A DNA stretch of 63,041 nucleotides from Bacteroidota bacterium. Lineage in GTDB: Bacteria > Bacteroidota > Bacteroidia > Chitinophagales > Chitinophagaceae. The DNA is taken from contig CANHGW010000011.1 of the NCBI GenBank assembly GCA_947460175.1, forward strand, positions 1 through 63,041, read 5' to 3'. The position numbers were made by a program, and so were the translations under genes. This document shows, piece after piece, positions 35,753 through 44,045 of the stretch. Each line of letters opens with the position of its first letter. The stretch's first letter is position 1. The notes under the pieces were generated by a model. That model saw only the letters and a list, made by a program, of their open reading frames with translations, searched no databases and was not told the origin of the DNA.

Positions 35753-37195
35753 ATGGCAGAACAACAGTTTGGAATTTCGAATGATAGTTTACAACAATGT
35801 GCCATTATTCAACAAAAGGGCAATTATTTTTTTCAACAAAAAATGTTTGATTCTGCTCAATATTATACACTAATTGGGTTAAAATTGGCTCGTGCTATCA
35901 ATGATGAATATTCAATTCTTTCATCTTTAAATGATGTAGCTATTAATTACAAAAACTTAGGTGAAAACGAACTCGCCTTACTATACATAGATAGTGCATT
36001 GAATTTTTTTAAGCATAAAGAGGAAATGTATGAATCATATTGTTCAATGTTAAATAATAAGGCGTCGATCCATGCGCAAATTGGGAATTTTGCAACTGCA
36101 AAAGCAATCTTTGAAGAAAGTATTAAATATGCTTTACTTTGTTCAAATAGATACATGGAAATGGAGAATTATCTCAATTTATCTCAAATGTATGAGAAAA
36201 TAAATGACTATAAATTGACCTCTTACTACCTTAAAAAGTATTACTCATTAAAGGATAGTTTATATTCAATAGAAAGCCAAAACAAAATCAATGACTTAGA
36301 ATCTGACTATAAAATTGAAAAGAAAAATTTAGAAATAATAAAAAAAGATAGCGCGATTCGTTCACAAAAAAGCAAAAACAGAATTTATTCAATATTAATA
36401 TTTGCTGCATGTTCCTTACTTACAATGCTGTATTTCAATTTTAAACGAATAGAAAAGAAGAAAAAGCAAGTAGAAGAAAAAAATAATTTAATCAGCTTAC
36501 AAAAGGATGACCTTGAAAATTTAAACCATGTAAAAGATCGATTATTCAGTATTATAAGTCACGATTTAAGAAATCCTTTGAACACATTGCGATCCTACTT
36601 AATGCTATCAGATAATGAATCAATAACGGCAGATAAAAAACTTCTATTTAAAAATCAAACAATTTCTGCAGTGGCTCAAACAGGTAACTTATTAGACAAT
36701 TTGCTTACGTGGGCCAATATGCAATTAAAAAATACAATTCCTAAAAAAGTCCCTATATCCATTGTTGAATGTATTCAAGATGTGATTGACACTGTAAAGC
36801 CTCAATCTGTTCAAAAAAATATAAATATCAATTTGCAGATGGAAGACACTGTTGTGATAACGGATATAGATATACTATCAATTGCACTTCGAAATATCTT
36901 GACGAATTCCATTAAATTTAGCAATGAACATTCTGCAATAATGATTACTAGTCATATTGTCGATCATAAATTACAATTAATGATTCAAGATTTTGGTGTT
37001 GGGATGTCGAAAGATCAAATCGATCAAATTTTTCAAAAATCTAATCAAACTACGTTGGGGACAAAAGGGGAAAAGGGTAGTGGACTAGGATTGTTTCTTG
37101 TAATGGAATTGCTCCAAAAAATTGAAACACCATTGACAATTCAAAGTGAACTAGGAAAGGGAAGTACGTTTATACTCTTATTAAATAAAATGTAA
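35753..37195 (+). CDS. C-terminal part of an interrupted TPR histidine kinase
   Basis: Codes up to 480 residues in the same frame as the fragment ending at 35716. It holds more TPR helices, a coiled-coil-like stretch, one membrane helix (about 212-232, YSILIFAACSLLTMLYF), the phosphorylated His in FSIISHDLRNPLNTL, N-box ALRNILTNSIKFS, DFGVGM and GSGLGLFLVMELL. The kinase core is complete. If translated from the ATG at 35753 it would lack the signal peptide and first repeats, which would change its topology. Its last 28 coding bases plus 3 following bases are repeated at 37955-37985. Confidence 0.8.
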   Translation: MAEQQFGISNDSLQQCAIIQQKGNYFFQQKMFDSAQYYTLIGLKLARAINDEYSILSSLNDVAINYKNLGENELALLYIDSALNFFKHKEEMYESYCSMLNNKASIHAQIGNFATAKAIFEESIKYALLCSNRYMEMENYLNLSQMYEKINDYKLTSYYLKKYYSLKDSLYSIESQNKINDLESDYKIEKKNLEIIKKDSAIRSQKSKNRIYSILIFAACSLLTMLYFNFKRIEKKKKQVEEKNNLISLQKDDLENLNHVKDRLFSIISHDLRNPLNTLRSYLMLSDNESITADKKLLFKNQTISAVAQTGNLLDNLLTWANMQLKNTIPKKVPISIVECIQDVIDTVKPQSVQKNININLQMEDTVVITDIDILSIALRNILTNSIKFSNEHSAIMITSHIVDHKLQLMIQDFGVGMSKDQIDQIFQKSNQTTLGTKGEKGSGLGLFLVMELLQKIETPLTIQSELGKGSTFILLLNKM

Positions 37196-37198
37196 TTA
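37168..37198. repeat. 31-nt direct repeat, copy 1
   Basis: These 31 nt cover the last codons of the histidine kinase (coding TFILLLNKM-stop) and recur exactly at 37955-37985. The two copies flank a 756-nt segment holding one lipoprotein gene. Bases outside the 31 nt do not match. Confidence 0.9.
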
Positions 37199-37264
37199 GT
37201 TGAGCAATGTTACTATAATACTTTTAATACGATTATGAAATATTACTTGTAAATGAAAAAAGGT

Positions 37265-37272
37265 TATATTTG
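37265..37272 (+). promoter_or_regulatory. Predicted -7 box (TATATTTG) of the lipoprotein gene
   Basis: TATATTTG fits TAnnTTTG, 60 nt before the ATG at 37333. A TTG lies 15 nt upstream of the box, closer than the usual spacing. Confidence 0.35.
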
Positions 37273-37332
37273 ATATGAAAATTGAACGATCATCATTAAA
37301 TTTTTTGTAACACTAACTCTATATTTTTTAGT

Positions 37333-37914
37333 ATGAAAAAAGGATTTCTTTTTTTAATTATAATTTCCTTTTTATACTCTTGTAAAAAGAAACACCCCCA
37401 TGTGATAGATACTCCTATTGTTTCAAACAATTCAACTAAATTATTAACGTTAAAAGTTGATTATTTAACAAATACATTTGAGGGAGCAATAGAAACTGAG
37501 TATAATATATATTCTCCCACATTTACAGTTTCAAATTTGTATACTTCTCCAGGCGATTTTGGATATATTCAATTGAAGTACCAAGAATTAAATGAAGTTA
37601 TTTTTAGTGGTAGTATTATATGGATGGGGTTAGGTCAAATTCAATATCCTATCAATTTATTACCCTCATCTCAATTTGATTCTGTTAATACGAATGACAT
37701 TGTAAATCCAGTATCTGGGTTTGAAGATGTATTTAATCCTTATAACCAACCATTTGATTATTCACCTGTTTGGCTTTCTATTCAGAAATTGGTAATAGTA
37801 AGGGAGTATTTGCAATCGAATCCCAATGCAACAATCAAATTGTTTCTATATATGCCAAGTGTAGGGTTTGGAAATCCTGCTGATGCTGATTGGTTTATAT
37901 TTTTGAAAAAGTAA
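37333..37914 (+). CDS. Putative lipoprotein of unknown function
   Basis: A 193-aa lipoprotein: signal MKKGFLFLIIISFLYS then Cys17, followed by lysines. The mature part is beta-rich, with KLLTLKVDYLTNTFEGA and PSVGFGNPADADWFIFLKK at the end. I do not recognise the family. The gene lies between exact 31-nt direct repeats (37168-37198 and 37955-37985) and separates two genes that would otherwise converge almost end to end, so it looks like an insertion. Confidence 0.65.
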   Translation: MKKGFLFLIIISFLYSCKKKHPHVIDTPIVSNNSTKLLTLKVDYLTNTFEGAIETEYNIYSPTFTVSNLYTSPGDFGYIQLKYQELNEVIFSGSIIWMGLGQIQYPINLLPSSQFDSVNTNDIVNPVSGFEDVFNPYNQPFDYSPVWLSIQKLVIVREYLQSNPNATIKLFLYMPSVGFGNPADADWFIFLKK

Positions 37915-37954
37915 ATCTTCATGAAAAATACTTTAAACTTTAAATGGTAAGTTG

Positions 37955-37985
37955 GTTTATACTCTTATTAAATAAAATGTAATTA
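37955..37985. repeat. 31-nt direct repeat, copy 2
   Basis: An exact copy of 37168-37198. Its last three bases (37983-37985) are the stop codon of the minus-strand ketosynthase-like gene. Here the copy is not part of a plus-strand gene, so the kinase tail has been duplicated downstream of the lipoprotein gene. Confidence 0.9.
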
Positions 37986-39062
37986 ATCAGCTAACCTCAG
38001 CAATATCATACTTTGATTTTGTTCAAAATAGTTATTGTATATCAAGATTGTTTTAATTGATGAGGATGATGGTTTGATCAATTGATTCAACGGCGAAATT
38101 AGATACCTTGGAATGGATTGATGCTGAAGGATTTCGGTACTTAACCAAAAAGCAAAATTGGTCGAAGTATCGTATTCTCCACATAGGTGTTTGAATACAA
38201 GTGGTTGTGACATAGGAAGTGCCTCTCGAATGAGTTGATAAGGTGCTTGACGATGATAATCACCACTTTCGCCCAACATGATGATATCAATATCATCATG
38301 CGTAATTTCATTATCTTTTAATATTAAATTCAGGGTGTTTTTAATATCATCATTGCTAGGTTTATAGAGAGTTCTAATATCCTGAAGAGCCACTGCAATG
38401 CTTGAAGGCTTTTGATTACTTAATAAATAAAATGAAGTTCCTTCTCCTGCAATTGTTCCACCTGTTTGACTTAACATTAGTTGATTGCTATCGATTTTTT
38501 CCTCTTTCCAAAAACCCCAAATCTGTTTTACATCAAAATGTTCGCTAGTCATTTCATCAAAACTCCCTGTCAATACCATTTCAGCATCACCATCATCGAT
38601 AAGCATCATAGCATCTATCAACGAATGTTCAAATGAAAAGCCACGGTGAACATAAGTCACATTATAGGAATTTATTTTTTTATTCAATGCCACCATGCCA
38701 TTGATTTGGTTGTAAGTGGAATGTATAAAATTGGTCGGATTCAATGCTGTTTCATTGAATTCTCTCATCGAATGAAGAAATTGCTCAGTATCAGTCATGC
38801 AGCCTTTTCCCGTTCCTATGATGATACCTTGTGGCCTCGGATCTCCTGCTTTTTGCAAGCAATCGATGGCAGCTGTAAAGCCCATTTTAAGGGCACGGCT
38901 CATTCTGCGTATCTGAACAGGATTAATGAATTTTGAATAATCAGGTTCTATACAATAAAATACATTTTCGTTCGTATGATGCAATGGGATATCTAAATTC
39001 TCATTGTGAAAACTAGCTTGTGGCGAAATGCAAGAGGATGATATGATATAAACTGGTTTCAC
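37983..39062 (-). CDS. Ketosynthase-like chain-length factor (no catalytic triad)
   Basis: A 359-aa thiolase-fold protein related to ketosynthases but without the catalytic residues. The Cys region reads NVTYVHRGFSFEHSLIDAMM (134-153) with no Cys; the first His site reads IIMLGESGDYH and the second KHLCGEYDTST, with Glu where His should be. This is the pattern of chain-length factors, which pair with an active ketosynthase and set product length. The start is GTG at 39062, sharing GTGA with the TGA of the upstream ketosynthase, so the two are co-translated and probably form a KS/CLF heterodimer. Confidence 0.8.
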   Translation of the reverse strand: MKPVYIISSSCISPQASFHNENLDIPLHHTNENVFYCIEPDYSKFINPVQIRRMSRALKMGFTAAIDCLQKAGDPRPQGIIIGTGKGCMTDTEQFLHSMREFNETALNPTNFIHSTYNQINGMVALNKKINSYNVTYVHRGFSFEHSLIDAMMLIDDGDAEMVLTGSFDEMTSEHFDVKQIWGFWKEEKIDSNQLMLSQTGGTIAGEGTSFYLLSNQKPSSIAVALQDIRTLYKPSNDDIKNTLNLILKDNEITHDDIDIIMLGESGDYHRQAPYQLIREALPMSQPLVFKHLCGEYDTSTNFAFWLSTEILQHQSIPRYLISPLNQLIKPSSSSIKTILIYNNYFEQNQSMILLRLAD

Positions 39063-40267
39063 GAAGTTTTAATTTTTGAAAATATCAAACTGGCATTGTT
39101 GCCGCCAAATGCAAATGAGTTAGACATCACATGTTGTATATCTAAACCAGATTCATAGTTTAATTGAGGTATAAAGCCTGTTTCAGGCATGGGAGTTTCA
39201 AAATTGAGATTGGCATACACGGCACCTTTCAAAATTGATTGTATTGAAAATACAGCTTCAATCGCTCCTGCAGCTGCAAGCGTATGTCCAGTATAACATT
39301 TGGTAGAACCAAATTTAGGAAGAACAGGAAAAAGTCGTTTCATAGCATTAGACTCCGATTCATCGTTTGTAAGTGTAGCAGTGCCATGGGCATTGATATA
39401 ATCAATATCTGAAGGATTCAAATGTGCTTTTTCCAATGCTAATTTCATGACTTGATACGCACCTTCACCTTCAGGGTTGGGTGCTGTAGGATGAAAGGCT
39501 TCATTGAAATTGCTAAATCCAGCAAATTCAACCAAGGGTGAAGCACCACGTTCGCGACATGATTGTTCAGATTCTAATATGATATAAGCCGCACCTTCAC
39601 CTAAATTCAATCCATTCCTATTGGCATCAAATGGTCTACAATGATTTTTGTCAATATTTTTAAGTGAATTAAACCCATTGATTGTAAATCGAGTTAAGGC
39701 ATCGGTACCTCCGCATACTGCTATGTCAATGATTCCTTTTTGAATTAAACGTGCACCCAGCATAATTGCATTGGCCGATGATGAACAAGCTGTACTAATC
39801 GTAGTTACATAATGTTTGATACCAAAGTAATCGGCAATACGATGTGTACAATCAGCACAATCGATCGTATCCGAATATTCAGAAAAATCGCCGACCTGAT
39901 CGAGTACATCAAAGTAATAACGTTCTACTTCGCACATACCTCCTACAGATGTAGCATTGATAATGCCAATTCGAAGTGAATTAGAGAAAGGTATTTTTGC
40001 TTGAATATAGGCTTCTTTTAAAGCCAGTATTCCAAGTAGGGAAGTACGTGTAAATCCTTTATTGTCTTGTAATTCGGCTTCTTGAATTAATTCTTCTGCA
40101 CTTTTTTTTATTTCACCAAATGGAAATGCATTCGCATGAATTGTTTTTAAATAGTCTAACGACGACAAACCATGTTGCATGGATTGCAATGCATAATTGT
40201 TTGCTTCAACTCCTTTGCCTAGGGCAGTATAAATACCCAGTCCACTTACAATGAGCCTGCCCTTCAT
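39059..40267 (-). CDS. Beta-ketoacyl synthase (FabF-like, intact triad)
   Basis: A 402-aa condensing enzyme with Cys161 (TTISTACSSSANA), His294 (INAHGTATLTNDE) and His328 (STKCYTGHTLAAAG), plus NSFAFGGNNASLIFSK near the C-terminus. It should elongate an acyl chain on the ACP encoded just upstream (5-nt gap). Downstream it overlaps by 4 nt a ketosynthase-like protein that has lost the triad. ACP, KS and CLF in one operon form a minimal type II polyketide/polyene set. The housekeeping FabF is an alternative, but the CLF partner argues against it. Confidence 0.9.
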   Translation of the reverse strand: MKGRLIVSGLGIYTALGKGVEANNYALQSMQHGLSSLDYLKTIHANAFPFGEIKKSAEELIQEAELQDNKGFTRTSLLGILALKEAYIQAKIPFSNSLRIGIINATSVGGMCEVERYYFDVLDQVGDFSEYSDTIDCADCTHRIADYFGIKHYVTTISTACSSSANAIMLGARLIQKGIIDIAVCGGTDALTRFTINGFNSLKNIDKNHCRPFDANRNGLNLGEGAAYIILESEQSCRERGASPLVEFAGFSNFNEAFHPTAPNPEGEGAYQVMKLALEKAHLNPSDIDYINAHGTATLTNDESESNAMKRLFPVLPKFGSTKCYTGHTLAAAGAIEAVFSIQSILKGAVYANLNFETPMPETGFIPQLNYESGLDIQHVMSNSFAFGGNNASLIFSKIKTS

Positions 40268-40272
40268 GTAGA

Positions 40273-40539
40273 TTATTTAGTACGATGTTCGGAAATGTAT
40301 TGAGCCATTGCCGTAACAGATTCCATGGCCTTACGACCTTCACGAGCATCTTCGATTTTGATGCCATAGTTACGCTCAAGCAATACCATCAATTCCAACG
40401 AATCGATGCTGTCTAATCCAAGACCTTCTCCAAATAAAGGTGCGTTATTATCGATTTCATCAGGAGTCATTCCTTGTAGGTTCAACGATTCGATGATTTG
40501 TGTTTTAAGGGTCAATATAAGTTCTTGTTGGTCTTGCAT
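40273..40539 (-). CDS. Acyl carrier protein
   Basis: An 88-aa ACP. The phosphopantetheine serine is Ser44 in GLGLDSIDSLEL (residues 39-50). The GLGLDSID form, with an extra GLGL before the DS, is common in ACPs of aryl polyene/flexirubin-type clusters, while fatty-acid ACPs usually read LGADSLD. It is the first gene of the ACP-KS-CLF operon, with a TAnnTTTG box 17 nt upstream. Confidence 0.92.
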   Translation of the reverse strand: MQDQQELILTLKTQIIESLNLQGMTPDEIDNNAPLFGEGLGLDSIDSLELMVLLERNYGIKIEDAREGRKAMESVTAMAQYISEHRTK

Positions 40540-40556
40540 AATTTTATCTTAGTGCG

Positions 40557-40564
40557 CAAAAATA
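40557..40564 (-). promoter_or_regulatory. Predicted -7 box (TATTTTTG) of the ACP-KS-CLF operon
   Basis: The minus strand reads TATTTTTG, an exact TAnnTTTG match, 17 nt before the ACP start codon. Confidence 0.42.
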
Positions 40565-40623
40565 AAAAAATATTGCATAATAAGATTAAATAAAAATATA
40601 TTCGTATTAAAATTTAGTATTAA

Positions 40624-41163
40624 ATGGATTTAGGTATAGGTTCTAGGGTAGAACACCCCAATTTTGGTAAAGGTGTAGTTGTTGATTTAGGCACCGATTT
40701 TTATAATATTTGGTTCAAATCGAGCAATGCTGTACGTAGTATAGGACGTAATTTTGAAGGGCTTCGCATATTAAGTGCAGCTGAAGATACCGGTGTAAGT
40801 GGCGTTGTGAATATGGCAGATCTTGAATTTATGTTACATAAAATACTTGACGACCGCAGTGATATTAGTCAATTGGTGCCTTTGGCTCAAAAATGGTTGG
40901 GTGGAACACTTTTATTTAAACCTTTGGAGGAATCGATGCAACATAAAGAAGTACCTATTGAAACATTTTTTCATAAAATAGTGATGGTACGTGATCGAAT
41001 TCGGGTGATGGAACAACAAATCAATGCTCATAAAGTATTGACCGATGCCGAAAAAGTAGATCTTCAACAATATATCACTCGTATATATGGATCACTGACT
41101 ACATTTAATGTTCTTTTTAAAAACACCGAAGACGCGTTTAAAGGAACAGGAGGAGATAAATAA
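40624..41163 (+). CDS. Conserved protein with a Tudor-like N-terminus
   Basis: A 179-aa soluble protein. The N-terminal 35 residues (GSRVEHPNFGKGVVVDLG) resemble the small Tudor-like fold at the C-terminus of UvrD/PcrA helicases, which binds RNA polymerase. The rest is helical, with LAQKWLGGTLLFKPLEES and a long helix VRDRIRVMEQQINAHK. Similar proteins of this size are known to me only as hypothetical Bacteroidota proteins. It is divergent from the ACP operon and 6 nt upstream of the membrane protein gene at 41170. Confidence 0.65.
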   Translation: MDLGIGSRVEHPNFGKGVVVDLGTDFYNIWFKSSNAVRSIGRNFEGLRILSAAEDTGVSGVVNMADLEFMLHKILDDRSDISQLVPLAQKWLGGTLLFKPLEESMQHKEVPIETFFHKIVMVRDRIRVMEQQINAHKVLTDAEKVDLQQYITRIYGSLTTFNVLFKNTEDAFKGTGGDK

Positions 41164-41169
41164 TGAATA

Positions 41170-42627
41170 ATGACTTTTTCTAAACCATACAGCAGATTAA
41201 TCATCATTCTGTTGATTCTTTTTTTAGGATTTGATTTAATTTTATCTGCCTATCATTATTATCATTTAAGTTTTGATGGCGATTTGACCAAAATAGGAAC
41301 GCCTATTCTATGGTATGAGAATGTGATGAATGATCCTTTTGGTATAAATGCCGTTACTACAAAAATTGAATATGGTGGCGCTGGACGTTATTTTTGTCAT
41401 CAATATACGGTATGGTGGTGCAAGTATGGTTTTAACTTGGTTCATTCGTTTATCAAAGATCCTGTTGTTTCAGTCTATTTAATGGCTTCACTGTTTGCCA
41501 TGCTTGTACATGTTATGTTTTTAGGCATTTCATATGTATATATTCGCCTTGTCAGACCAATGAATGGTTTGTTTACATTGTGTTGTTTATGTATTTGTAC
41601 CTTATTTATTCAATACGGAAAATATTACCATAGCATAGGAATAATCGATCGATCGTCTAGTTATATATTTTTTTATGCATTTCCATTACTCATTTTTGCT
41701 TTATATGCTTATCCATTTTTTAAAGCTTACCAAACGGCAAATTATAAATTGCCTACTTGGATTCATTTGATGTTAATTCCACTCACATTCATTGTGTCAT
41801 TTAGTTGTGCATTGATTCAACCAATTATATTTATAATAGCTATTTTATCAAGTATATTTTTTATTTATCTACCAAAAGATAGTCGATGGAATCAATTTCT
41901 GAAATCAAACCATATTCTATTCCATTTCTTATTCTTGTTGGCTGTATGCTTATATGCTTTTTATGTTACACAATTTAATGTAGAAAAGACCCATATTAAT
42001 ACCTTAGCAGACCGTTATTTTTTACTTATAAAAGGTATATACTATTTGTTTTTTTATGATACTGCATTGATTTATATGGGAATTTGGATTGGTATCAATC
42101 TTTTTATGCTCAACAAAATGAATGATGCTTCGTTCAAATTTTATAGAAATCAACTTGGTTTAATTCTTCTATTTTCAATTCTGTATGTTGGTCTTTTGCC
42201 GTTTGGTGGATATAGAACATACCGACCATACATTGTGCGTTACGATACATTTATGCCAGTTACATTTGCATTGATCTATTTTATTGGTATTACAACTATC
42301 CATATTCTTGCTTTAAATAATATCAAGTATTCAAAAGGATACATTGGACTTATTGTACTTTTTATTGGGATTTTTACATGGGTTGATCGCGATCTTGAAT
42401 CCAATCATAACAAGGAACAAAAAGAGGTATTATACATTTTGCATCATAGTACTGACACATTGATTAATATGCCTCGTCATTGTAATGTAGGTACATGGAG
42501 TACCACTGATTATGACGATGAGCAAATAATGGTCATGTTAAATAAAATTTTCATTCAATGGGAGATTATTAAACCTTATCAAAGAGTATATGTTAAAGCA
42601 TTAAATCCAGCGATTAAAAATGAATAA
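41170..42627 (+). CDS. Polytopic membrane protein, GT-C-like
   Basis: A 485-aa protein with about eleven membrane helices and few soluble loops. An early extracytoplasmic loop (about 35-80, SFDGDLTKIGTPILWYENV) is in the place where GT-C glycosyltransferases keep their catalytic acidic residues, but no firm motif is visible. It overlaps the next membrane gene by 8 nt. The run of three such proteins (41170-46313) suggests an envelope-glycan or lipid-linked-sugar role; this is inference. Confidence 0.6.
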   Translation: MTFSKPYSRLIIILLILFLGFDLILSAYHYYHLSFDGDLTKIGTPILWYENVMNDPFGINAVTTKIEYGGAGRYFCHQYTVWWCKYGFNLVHSFIKDPVVSVYLMASLFAMLVHVMFLGISYVYIRLVRPMNGLFTLCCLCICTLFIQYGKYYHSIGIIDRSSSYIFFYAFPLLIFALYAYPFFKAYQTANYKLPTWIHLMLIPLTFIVSFSCALIQPIIFIIAILSSIFFIYLPKDSRWNQFLKSNHILFHFLFLLAVCLYAFYVTQFNVEKTHINTLADRYFLLIKGIYYLFFYDTALIYMGIWIGINLFMLNKMNDASFKFYRNQLGLILLFSILYVGLLPFGGYRTYRPYIVRYDTFMPVTFALIYFIGITTIHILALNNIKYSKGYIGLIVLFIGIFTWVDRDLESNHNKEQKEVLYILHHSTDTLINMPRHCNVGTWSTTDYDDEQIMVMLNKIFIQWEIIKPYQRVYVKALNPAIKNE

Positions 42628-43087
42628 ACGATTTATTTTTATTCTTGGAGTCCTTTCTTTTGGATTCGCATTGTTTTTCTCAATTATTTATTTTTTAGAA
42701 AGAACTGCATTTTTAGATTTAAGTTTTCATTTATTTTATTTATTAAAAGACAATGATTATTGTATTCAAAATTACAGAATTGGTGCTGTATTTACTCAGT
42801 CTTTTCCATTGATTGGGGCATGGCTTGGTTTATCACTTAAGTCCATTGCTATCTTATATTCAACAAGTTTTATTGTTTTATATGCCCTAACATTCTTTTG
42901 TATACTAGTCGGATTCAAAAATGTAAAGTTGGCAATTATATATCTGTTTTTTTGTATTTTAATAACTACGCATACTTTTTTTTGGGCTCAATCTGAGTTG
43001 CCACAAGGTGTAGCTTATTTATTTATTTATTTATGTAGGTTTGTTATTCAAACTGAATATAGATCAAGTTCCTTCTTCAAAGTTTAA
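42620..43087 (+). CDS. N-terminal part of a frameshifted GT-C-like membrane protein
   Basis: Codes 155 residues: membrane helix 1, then the loop RTAFLDLSFHLFYLLKDNDY, which matches the start of a GT-C-like membrane family of Bacteroidota (a family normally near 450-500 aa). More helices follow, then HTFFWAQSELPQGVAYLF. The frame is lost within a (TTAT)5 tract at 43015-43034 and ends at 43087 after an unrelated tail. Removing one TTAT unit joins it to the next frame and gives a 466-aa protein. It overlaps the upstream gene by 8 nt. Confidence 0.7.
   Translation: MNKRFIFILGVLSFGFALFFSIIYFLERTAFLDLSFHLFYLLKDNDYCIQNYRIGAVFTQSFPLIGAWLGLSLKSIAILYSTSFIVLYALTFFCILVGFKNVKLAIIYLFFCILITTHTFFWAQSELPQGVAYLFIYLCRFVIQTEYRSSSFFKV
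43015..43034 (+). repeat. Tetranucleotide tract (TTAT)5 at a frameshift
   Basis: Five perfect TTAT units lie inside a membrane-protein gene at the exact point where its frame breaks. A change of one unit shifts the frame by one base. With four units (or seven) the upstream and downstream parts read as one protein; with five they do not. Such simple-sequence tracts are classic sites of slipped-strand phase variation. Confidence 0.88.
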
Positions 43088-44024
43088 AATTGTAGGATTA
43101 ATTGGTTTGCTTATTGTGGTAGTTTTTACTCACCCATTGCTTATTTTTCCTTTTGTATTTTTGCATGTCTTTTTTTATTTTAATGATTTCCTTCATCGTA
43201 AACTTATTATCACTTCATTGGTTTCTTTTGTGAGCATTTTAGGTCTTAAAGTATTGTTTTTTACCACTCCATATGATCGTGGTTGTATGAGCGGGTTGAA
43301 AAATTTCCTAACTCATTTTCCCGATTATTTTGATAATGTTGCGTTTGAAAATTTTTGGCAATATTTGTTGCATGATTATTACATGCTTTTAGTTCTTTTT
43401 ATCCTAACATTTTTATTTCTCGTCTATTCCAAACAATGGCTAAATCTTGTTTTAATGTTCTTGGCAACTTTTGGTTACCTAACATTAGTCAATGTAAGTT
43501 ATTTTAATGGTACAAAACAATTTTATATAGAAAATCAATATCTTTTTCTGGTGCTATTTGTTTCAGTTCCATTTGTGTATCTAGCTCAACCATTTGTTTC
43601 AAATAATCGATTTTTATGGAGTTTCTCATTGTTGATATTGGTTTCATTCATAGCAAGAATTAGAGGAGAAGAAACTATATATAAATCACGATTAAAGTGG
43701 ATACGGGATGCGACAAATGAAATGGCGCATCAAAAATTAACTAAAGTCGTTTTAGTCAATGAAGATATCCCATTCGATAGAGTTTTTTTGACTTGGGGAT
43801 GTAATTATGAATCATGGTTGGTATCAACTATTGAGCAAAATCAAACTCGAGTGCTAATAGTTGAATCTATTGATCATCAATTTGATTATACTATCAAAAA
43901 CAAAGCTATTTGGACAACATTGTATGGTGATTTTAATATTCAAACACTTAATCAACAGTATTTTAAATTAGATACTATGAATGAATATTATAGAATTAAT
44001 TACAATCAACTTTTTAATAATTAA
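43041..44024 (+). CDS. C-terminal part of a frameshifted GT-C-like membrane protein
   Basis: Codes about 327 residues as the +1-frame continuation of the gene starting at 42620. It has about seven membrane helices (VGLIGLLIVVVFTHPLLIFP, LFLVLFVSVPFVYLAQ) and a soluble C-terminus (KLTKVVLVNEDIPFDRVFL, WTTLYGDFNIQTLN). It has no credible start of its own: the first usable codon is a TTG just after the TTAT tract, inside what should be a membrane helix. It is followed after 21 nt by the next membrane gene. Confidence 0.7.
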   Translation: MLFKLNIDQVPSSKFKIVGLIGLLIVVVFTHPLLIFPFVFLHVFFYFNDFLHRKLIITSLVSFVSILGLKVLFFTTPYDRGCMSGLKNFLTHFPDYFDNVAFENFWQYLLHDYYMLLVLFILTFLFLVYSKQWLNLVLMFLATFGYLTLVNVSYFNGTKQFYIENQYLFLVLFVSVPFVYLAQPFVSNNRFLWSFSLLILVSFIARIRGEETIYKSRLKWIRDATNEMAHQKLTKVVLVNEDIPFDRVFLTWGCNYESWLVSTIEQNQTRVLIVESIDHQFDYTIKNKAIWTTLYGDFNIQTLNQQYFKLDTMNEYYRINYNQLFNN

Positions 44025-44045
44025 TTTGACTTGAGATTTTTGCAA

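Noticed and set aside
37168-37985. Insertion sequence or composite transposon
   Set aside because: The 31-nt repeats are direct, no terminal inverted repeats or transposase were found, and 31 nt is too long for a typical target-site duplication.
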